A stretch of 64,000 nt of DNA from Bryum argenteum (Eukaryota; Streptophyta; Bryopsida; Bryales; Bryaceae): positions 22,150,097-22,214,096 of the forward strand of contig CM073324.1 of NCBI GenBank assembly GCA_037043015.1. Direction: 5' to 3'. The notes beneath the pieces are model-generated. The model was not told the origin of the DNA, searched no databases, and was given only the letters and a program-made list of their open reading frames with translations. Positions 55,828 through 64,000 of the stretch are shown in pieces; position 1 is the first letter of the stretch; each line of letters begins with the position of its first letter. Made by a program: the position numbers and the translations under genes.

Positions 55828-56290
55828 TTATGTATCCTCAATTGCCGCCAAATCGTCCACCGGCTTTGCATCTTCCACACCTGGCCACCTACTCTCATCT
55901 TCTGCCATGCCATTTATAAGCATTACAAACTCTGCATCGTCACCTAGCTCCAAATGTTTAATTAGTGCATTCTCCATGGGCCTTTCAATGCCTAGTGTGG
56001 CATTCTCCTCCGGCCCAACGACATTCACAGAAGCAAGGACTCTCCCTCAGCCTTCAATCTATATAGCAATTCCATCTTCGGTTGGCGGCGATGCATCTGC
56101 TGTCCTAGTCTTCAAAATCGATACATCTCCTATAGTCGTACTGTCTTGAGCTGGAGCAAAGGCAATTGGCATGGCACAAAACTTCAGTTTTCATTCCGGC
56201 TTATACACGCCCTGAGTGCGCTTTGGTGATTTCTTCACACTATGATCAACGAGCTCAAATTGTGCTTCTACCTCTGCAGTAGCCAACTCC
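55828..56290 (-). pseudogene. Decayed coding fragment of unknown family
   Basis: A single minus-strand phase reads as protein over ~150 codons (VDHSVKKSPKRTQGVYKPE, MPIAFAPAQDSTTIGDVSIL, NVVGPEENATLGIERPMENA, HLELGDDAEFVMLINGMAED) and is interrupted by three in-frame stops. The acidic, low-AT composition differs from the surroundings. The final stop is at 55828-55830. I do not recognise the family. Confidence 0.45.
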
Positions 56291-57826
56291 TCATGAAAAA
56301 TAAAGCTACAACGCAATTAAGAATCTCGACTCTTTCAACTGATAATTGACAGTTCAGGTAACGTAACTATCTCGGAGTACACAACAACAGTGCCTATTGT
56401 CTCTCCGTAATGGCAGAGTTGTGTGCACAGAGAAAATTTTAGTTTAGATTCTTTACAGAGCTTCCCATTTTATCAAAATCTTGTAGAATGTGAACACGAG
56501 AGATGCACTAGCTTTAATCCACTATCAAGCGTCAGTATTGGATGCAATGTATTCAAGCCTTGCACAATGCAAGAAAAAATGGTCAATGAAAGATGTACTA
56601 GTACAACATCTAGAGCAGAATTAGTTGTCTTTATTTTAGGATGGAACAATGTGAAGAGAAAAGTACATTGCCACTTATGCAAGGGTCCCTCCAAAATTGG
56701 CAAAATTGGTACTTTTTCTACAAGGGTCCCTCCAAAATTGGCAAAATTGGTACTTTTTCTGCAAGGGTCTAGGGTTTAGTGAATAGTAGTCTCAAAGGGG
56801 GTAGCCTTCAAACATGCGATTTTGAGCATTCTTACAAACTACAAGTAAACAACAACCTCGAAGTTTGTGCAAAAGTTGCAATGCTGCAAGGCGCACATTT
56901 ATATCCTAAGATTCGATAATTCAGTATATTGGTTGAATTGGAGTACATCGTTTGATAAGGAAGCCATCCATCCTTGCAAGCATTTGGGCAAACGAACAAC
57001 AAGAGAATTACGAAAGGAGTTGCTTGAAGTGTGTTTTCTAAATGGATTGACGAAGTGCATTCGCGTGCAGTTTGTTCTCAATATGAATGCGGTGGCATCA
57101 CTTTAGAACCCTCCAATACTTGCCAAAACGGTTGAACTTTGTATGAGCATGAGTATTTCGCTCACATCTGACACGGGAGTCACATCTTTTTGCCTCTTTA
57201 GATGATCATGCTCAACTATAGTTATATTTGTTCAGAATCTGAAATCTTACAAACAATGTTCAAGGTACTCTTCTGCTTAACCCTATCGAGGGAGCGATTT
57301 TTCATAATTGAATATTTCAAATGACAAGCTCAACCTTGGATGTAAGAATCAAACAAATTAGTTTAGGGTACCTCAAAGGTTAGTTTGTAAGGAATTTTAT
57401 GAAATTAAGTTAGAGCATGTGAATGAGCCCAAATAAGGACACCTCGGCATCATAGAGTTCCTCCCATTTTCCACTATGGTAGAAGAACCTAAAGGCGTAC
57501 CCCTTCCCAGAAGCGTGCATGCTAAATTCTTGCTCCTATGAAGATTTGATCACTCTATAATTACCTTTTATGTACCTTGTGCCTACATGCAGTAGGGGTC
57601 CGATGATCATAGGTTATTGTGTATTCGATCACTTCTCAATTTTGTAATTATTATTATAAGTGCTTAAAATAGAATATTGAAGCAGCAAGGGACTTCATCA
57701 ACATGTTAAACGATTTTCATCCAACTAGGGAGCGGAGATAGACCTGGGCATCACATCCAGACCGTCAGGTTTCAAATCGACGGTTCAGATGATCCAGAGC
57801 TTCCCCGTTGATTGACGTGCTGGTTC
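56291..57826. other. Intergenic region
   Basis: A ~43-bp direct duplication (aagggtccctccaaaattgg...) lies at about 56681-56770. Remaining ORFs are unremarkable. Confidence 0.4.
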
Positions 57827-57828
57827 TA

Positions 57829-58185
57829 AGGTAGCGACACCCATTCCCGTTACTGTACCCATTTGCGTCAGCATACAGGGCACCTCAATCTGAGTGACTT
57901 TGATCATTTGTTGAGAACAAATATTACTAAATGCAGTAAAGGTATAGTGGCAGAATTTGCTTCTCCAAGTCACGGAATCAAGGCCATTTAGACACAGTCA
58001 AAATGTGCAAATCAAATTTTGACTTTGATTATCAAGAACGAACACAAATTTTCCAATAACATGACTTTTTCGATACATTTCAGATTAAAATCTAATTGCC
58101 TTTCCCCTGGTATAATAATTTCTCATACTCCTCATTCAGAAGTATGATAATTAGCTTAAAGCCACGGGAATGGGTGTCGCTACCT
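57829..58185. mobile_element. TIR element (357 bp) flanked by TA, upstream of the SET gene
   Basis: The ends AGGTAGCGACACCCATTCCC and exact inverse form a ~22-bp perfect TIR, with TA at 57827-57828 and 58186-58187. TA duplication suggests the Tc1/mariner superfamily. An alternative cut would give a TAA/TTA-type site. No transposase. It lies about 1.4 kb before the first plausible coding exon of the SET gene. Confidence 0.65.
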
Positions 58186-58189
58186 TAAC

Positions 58190-59574
58190 TCCAGGCGGGA
58201 AGAAGAGCCTTCATTTTACTTCATTGTGGAAATGTTGCAGGAATCCCAATGCGTGCTACCGTTAACATTCCGGCGTGATTGTCGCGCCTCCTTCTTCTGG
58301 CATCGTCACTTCCAGCTGCACTTTCCTTTCCTTCCTTGCCGCATTTGGCGGTACCTTTGACTCACTTTCCGGCACACGGAAATCTCAGCGAGCGAGGGTT
58401 TTGTTATGATCAGACCGCCCCTTATTCAATCCTGAAGTCGCTTCGGAAAATTTCAGGAGAATTCAGTATTTCATGTAAAGTTTTAAAATGTGATCCGAGT
58501 TGATGTTGTTGGCCATAGTTTTTGTACTGTGTTGACTGAGAGGCAGCTCGGGGAGATTTTAGGGCGTCGAAGACATGTATGAGTAGGAATTTTCTCGATT
58601 GAGGTTGTGGCGGTAAACGGTTAGTTATTGGGTGAGGAAATTTAGTGGAAGCTTTTGAGGACACGGAAATTTCCAGTAGCGCAGGCGTGGATTGTTTGCT
58701 GTTGAGACCTAGAGGAATTTTATCGAGATGAAACGGCGAAAGATTGGTGGGAGGCCTTGTGCTTGTCTAGGATTGGCACGGAAATTTTTTACCAGCTTGG
58801 GGTTTTAGGTCACGCTGGAGCTTTATTTCCAACTGGACAATGCACGTAGACTTTCATGGACAATGCAGCTTGACTTGACTCGTGCACAGTGTGTGGGAGC
58901 TAGAAGGTGGTTGTCTCTAGGGAAGGAGCAATTCCCGTCTACTTTTGATCGCGCAATAATCTATAGGTGAGCTTTGGCTTTGATTTTAAATTAAAGTAAG
59001 CAATCGCGCAGCTCTGAATTCTCCAATATTGTTCCGGTTACTCAGAGGCGAAGAGACTTCTAAGTAAAGTTTTTGATTGGTAGTTATGAGTGAAATGGTC
59101 TGAAGTTTAGCGCTTCTGCATCCAGCTCGCTAGGTTTTTCCTGACAGCAATAAAAACAAGCTCGTATGCTCGACTTCTTCGAGAATTTGGAACAATTTAC
59201 CCCTAAGATTCTGATGCAACAGTAGGTTATGAGGAATTAGTCCGCATCATCTCCTCCGTTTATATTAGTTGAAACACTGATCAGGATGGATCAGCTGATG
59301 CATTGACTATCATGCAAATGTTGGTCTTCCTTCAGACCCAGTACTCGCAGAAGACGGCCAGGACTTTATCAAGCGCTTTGCTCACCTATATAATGGCAAG
59401 CGCTCTCTCATGCTTTGGAATATTATCATTTGTTTCTTTCTTCTGTCATGTAGTCAAGTTAGGAACAACTAGGGTTTCCTGGTACAACTCACTTAACGAT
59501 CTTAGTTGTCCTGACAGAGATGGCCTTGTGGTTTACTGTTTCTGCGACAGGTCAGTATTTCGTCCAGGCATTTC
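58190..59574 (+). other. Promoter and probable 5' UTR of the ASHR3-like gene
   Basis: Composition becomes less AT-rich after 58260. Several potential splice donors and acceptors occur, so non-coding leader exons are likely. No separate gene was recognised. Confidence 0.4.
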
Positions 59575-62500
59575 ATGGTTTATAAAAATTTGCTGAAGAA
59601 ATCAACTGGAAAGCAGACCATGAATGAAAGGATTTCAAAGCATGTTCCTTCTCTCGAGGTAACACCATATTGGACTATCGTTTATTAGCTTCTTGTGGTT
59701 TCCTCGGAATTGCCTATAATTTTTTGCACTTCTGAACAGTTTCTTTCAGCTATCTCACCAGAACTAGAAGAATCTGATACTGACTATGTTGTTCACTCTG
59801 CAGTTAGATCGATCTCCTCTGCCATTTTGTATCGATCGTCAAGCCTCTTCTGCGCGACATAGTAGTGTAGGCTCTGAGAATAGACCCACACCGATGTCGT
59901 CTGATGGTAATACGAAGAGCACGGATAATTCCTCTGGATTGAGGTCCAACCTTAGCTCTGAACTTTTAGAGAAAAGTACGAGTCCTGCTGAGTCTGAGGC
60001 GCGAAATGAAGCAAGTGAGCAGTGGGTATCCGTCGAAAGTGCCCCTGCGTCTGCACAGGCGCACTGCTCGAGTACGACTGCAACCAACTTGTTGTACGAA
60101 GGAGAGGTTTGTGTCACATCTCGAGAGCTTCAAGAATATGGTGGAGAGCTTCTTGGACCGGATCTGTCGCCTTATGAAACAGGAGACGAAGAAGGATCAC
60201 CGCTCAACTCGCCAGGGGCTAGCATCTTGTTCTATAAGGAAAGAATGCATTCTAAGGGGGTGGTTTGGGAATCAGTGGATCCTGAAGGAGGCAGTCCTTT
60301 TCAACTGTCGAAAGCTCAGCGTGTCTCGATACAGGAAGAATTGCGGAGAGTAGCTGTTTTGTCCGCAAAAAAAGCGCGACTTCGCGATCGAGACCCTGCT
60401 TGTGCAATTGTTGATGTACAGATTGAAGAGAGAATGGACCTGCATTTGAATCCTAGTGCCCTGAATTGCCTTGATAAACCAGATTATCATGTGGTCCGTG
60501 GGTTCCACGAGGAGACGTCTTGTGGATACCCTAATCCTCTTGGAAGCAATATTGATGACCATGCTTTGGCTTGTACGGAGAGAGAAGCTGCTGGTAACTC
60601 GAACATTGGTCTAACTGAAGACGAAGAGTTCGATGATCCTGACGATATCTCAGCTTATAATACCTGCAGAACACAAGTAGGGGTGCATATTTCAAAGCCG
60701 GAATTGTTTCCCTCGAAAAGCAATACACAGAACCACACATCAACAGGCTGGGAAGATCCCTTATTGAGCAATGGGACTGCCCTTATTTTTTCGAAACAGC
60801 GCTGTACAGATATGGTGTTTGTAACGGGTGCAAAGGTGGAAGGAAGTTCTCAGACTATTCATGAATGTAAAACAGAAAGGATTACGGAAGGAAGCAGGAA
60901 AGAGAAGAGGAAGAGGTGTGAGGAAGAGCCGCTTACAAATGCAACTAAACTAGCCAAGCTCAAGGGTGTCCTAGCGACGTCAATGCACATGGTTTTTTCT
61001 CTACTGCTCTTTCCTTATCTACTGAGCTGGTTGCAACCTTTTGTCAATTTTCGATTGTACTAGAGCATTGCTTCACTTGCTGCTGTTCAGTGGTAGTATC
61101 AACTTCTCGTATTTCACTCGGATCTCGTATAATATTCATTAGAACGATTGTAGCTCTTTCTCGTTGTATTTTCTACACCTAATCGTGGATCTTCTCTTAG
61201 ACCTGGTTTGTGTCGTTTGTATCGAACGTGATAGTCACTGGAAAGTAACCATATTCCTCCGGTCAGGGAGTGTGTTTTGAATGCAAAGGTTTCATTACAG
61301 CAGCAGAAAAGGTGGTCTGCTCTCGCAATGACTGTGATCGTGTCTACCACCTCAGCTGTGCAGTTTTGCTCCCTGATATATCTTGGAGCTTTGAAGGCAA
61401 ACTAATCTGTCCTCAACATGTAAGATATGATTTATCCTTTTTCTCTCGTTCTTCAACTGTCTTTTTAAATGTTTTCTATCGAGCGAGAAGTCTATGGCAG
61501 TTTCGGGGTTCTTTTGAGAGTCAGCCTCAGTAGGCTTTAATTGATCACTGTATGCAACATCGGAGTATGTACACTCTTCTGTTTGTGTCCTGGTTGGCAA
61601 TTTGCAGCGTTCATGTAAATTTCTCTGAAAAATGCTTTTTCCAACAGTGTATCACGTATGAGAATGATACGATATACAGATTCAAATTCGTACTTTCCTT
61701 GTAAATAGGTATGCTATGCTTGTGGAAAAAACCGAGGAGCCAGGTTGTGGCGCTGCCAAAACTGCTCTCTTGCTACTCACGAGTATTGCATACCATGTCC
61801 GGAGTTCACAACTCTCTTCCACAACAAGCCAGGGTGGGCTATATGCTGGCGACATGCTTCTGATGTTGATTATAAGGTTTGCCAGCTTCAACCTTATGTG
61901 CCGCCTTGTAGCTGTGTCAGAATGCTGGAAGAACAGACTGTAACATATTCCACAAAGCTGAAGTGGCAAGCACCCCCAGGAGTTGCAATAATCTCAAAGC
62001 TCAATGTTGCTTTGCAGAGATGGCAGAAAAGTCTTGCAGCCTGGATCAGTCATAGCCCTCCATTTCTGTGACATACTTTAGATGGGTTGGTGTTATTAGT
62101 CATTCGTATTCGAACTGCTTCATCTTTCTAAGTTTATGATACGCTCAACAATAATCGTTCAAACAGACTCATCAAAAGTTTCTGAAATAACCAAGTGGAA
62201 CTGTGAATGTCCTCTGTTGAGTTAGATTATTAGTAAAAATGCGTTTGGTTGGATGGTTTTGACCCGCACATTGGGCTGGGGTGCTGACACAGAGTGGTGG
62301 GTGCATCTCTCTCATATTCTGCAGCTGAAGCCGTCTACATGGGACTGTCAGGTCAGCTTCTCCCTCGTCTGCTTCCTGTGCAGCTCCCAATGAATAAGTG
62401 GAAGTGAGATGGAGGGTTCGTTTACTTCGTAAGCCCCTTTTCTGAGCCCCCAGTTATTTAATTTCTTCACAGTGTCTTCTTTTACAGGACATATTTCGTC

Positions 62501-64000
62501 ATTTACCGGTGCCAGACGTTCAACAAGAATTCAATCTGACATCGGAGTTTATCAAGGAGGTTATGGAGAATGACAAGGAGCCACCTCCTTACTACTTCAT
62601 CAGGCGCAGTATCCTTGCTGAGCATCTCTTACTTTGTGCTGAGTAACTGGATGACCGTGTGGAACAGTACCTGTACCTCCCGTGAATGCTGTCATTTCAG
62701 AGACATCTGTGACTTGCCCGTGCCACATTAAAGAACTTCTGGACTCTGGTGCTCTTTGGCCCGAACACCTTGGTGTGGATGGGCCCTCAATTTCTTCTGA
62801 GATCATGTGGTTATCATATTGAGTTTTCTTGCATGTGCTTCTTTATAAGTAAATACATAAATCATATACCATAAATCTTGTCAAGGTTGGCTTCACTTGA
62901 CCAAATTATAGATGTCTTTCTAATAAAGAAGAAGCGTGACGACGCTGATGATGGCGTTGGCTGCTCTTGCAAGTCACCACACGATGTGTGTGGAGATGAT
63001 TGTGAATGCAGGTACGCACTCCGGTCATAGTACTGATGGGCATTTCCGGAACTTCTCCATATTCTTTTTCCTTCGCTGAGCTCGTTTGAGCCTCTGCGAA
63101 GATATTATCTCCACGCTGAACGTTGAGGGTGTGCAGATCATTAATTATATGGTGTTTTTGGGAGGTAGGGTGCAGAGTATGAGTTGCTCCAAAGACTGTA
63201 AATGCTCTGATAAGTGCAGCAACAAACCGTTCCGTAAAGACAAACGCTTGAGGGTTTGCAAGGTGAGTTTCACTTCGTAAAGGACAGAGTGATGGGTCTC
63301 AAAACAACCAACTTAATTGATCATACAAGTTTGGAATTCTAATGCAGACGGAGCTGGATTTGGTGTCACCAGATTCGATCTCTTATATTCCACAGAACCC
63401 AGTGTGCGTTGCAATGCATCTTTACTGTCGAAATAGTTCGCCTATCTTTGCTGTGCTCTTCTAGTCTACATGGTCTAACTTCCATCTTCAATATCAATGA
63501 ATGTTAAGAACCGCATTGTAAGGATGATTGCGCGTCAGAAACGAGGAACAGCTAGTAACAGGCAATCGTTGATCTGGACTTCTAGGTGGTGTTAGAACAG
63601 CATTACTTTGATGATCATTAGATTACATGTATAGTTAGGGCAATGAAATGCGCATCGAAGTCACTCTGAAGCGCTAAAGGATTCATGACGCCCACTTTGG
63701 GCGCTTAGGGATCGATACATGTCGGTCTCTTGCGCCTAGATGAAAGGGGTATATTCAAGGCGTTTCATCTTCTATAGTCTCTTCTCACGCATGTTTGTAT
63801 TTCAGACGGCGTATTGCGGTTGGGGTGCGTTTACAGCAGAAGCCATCAAGAAGGATGAATTCATTATCGAGTACACAGGAGAAGGTAAGTATTTTCGGTT
63901 CTATTCTTATGGAATCTGAAAACGCCTCGTTCTCTGCCAGAAGATACATCCTAACTGCTCACGAGGTAACATTCATTTTGTATATGGCAGTGATCAATGA
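59575..64000 (+). CDS. ASHR3-like histone-lysine methyltransferase (PHD-PHD-AWS-SET), 3' end beyond the window
   Basis: Exons: 59575-59658 (start at 59575 or 59620 uncertain), 59804-60965, 61271-61419, 61709-61876, 62488-62608, 62912-63011, 63169-63262, 63806-63884 and 63991 onward. Phases agree at every junction. The product should methylate histone H3, probably Lys36 by analogy with the ASH1/ASHR3 class, in the nucleus. The long second exon encodes ~387 disordered, acidic residues ending in a KRKR-type nuclear signal. Next come two PHD-like zinc fingers (CFECKG...CPQH and CYACGK...CWRH). Then a linker DIFRHLPVPDVQQEF...PPPYYFIRRN matches plant ASHR3. The AWS cysteines (CSCKSPHDVCGDDCECR, CSKDCKCSDKCSNK) follow, then the start of SET (YCGWGAFTAEAIKKDEFIIEYTGE). 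The catalytic NHS and post-SET parts lie outside. The 60965 donor and 61271 acceptor are the least certain junction. Confidence 0.82.

Overview
The window is nuclear DNA of a plant, most likely a non-seed land plant or close relative (inference). Supporting this are a two-domain plastid-type riboflavin deaminase with a transit peptide, an N-myristoylated VPS20, an ASHR3-type PHD/SET methyltransferase with short GT-AG introns, and an LTR retrotransposon primed by the plant initiator-Met tRNA motif TGGTATCAGAGC. Genes are sparse. Most of the window is AT-rich sequence carrying LTR retrotransposons and small terminal-inverted-repeat (TIR) elements.

Layout. 1-1064: degenerate direct repeats and a ~61-bp tandem array split by a TTAA-flanked element. 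1493-3663 (-): five-exon PYRD (433 aa). 6020-6166 (-): a 48-aa membrane micro-ORF. 6813-7678: Harbinger-type and CACTA-type miniature elements. 8696-10132 (+): five-exon VPS20/CHMP6 (264 aa). 11345-11640 (-): NUP62 coiled-coil pseudogene. 12238-13637: two further CACTA-ended elements. 16411-17469 (+): intronless, GC-rich class I fructose-bisphosphate aldolase. 18516-20489 (-): intronless HypX/HoxX-like protein, convergent with the aldolase. 22439-23793: two opposed copies of a TTAA-flanked element. 24002-29580: full-length but coding-dead chromodomain Ty3/gypsy element with 488-bp LTRs and a perfect GGTAA duplication. 31885-32185: SINE-like repeat. 32610-32830: Tc1/mariner-type transposase remnant. 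35160-36099: another TTAA-flanked element. 36399-44595: second Ty3/gypsy element with ~1.15-kb LTRs carrying 48-bp arrays. 45653-48897: ~3.2-kb CACTA-type element without transposase. 49175-50526: unrecognised ORFs. 52755-58185: several MITEs, minisatellites and a decayed coding fragment. 59575-64000 (+): 5' two-thirds of an ASHR3-like histone methyltransferase, running off the window.

The cellular genes serve unrelated housekeeping roles: riboflavin synthesis, ESCRT-III, glycolysis/Calvin-type carbon flow and chromatin. The exception is the HypX-like gene. In bacteria that family makes the CO ligand of [NiFe]-hydrogenase from formyl-tetrahydrofolate, and plants are not known to have that hydrogenase. 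The other notable signals are a set of CCC-ended, TTAA-flanked (piggyBac-like) elements, two of which have an identifiable empty site inside this window, and a gypsy LTR packed with heat-shock elements just upstream of its TATA box.
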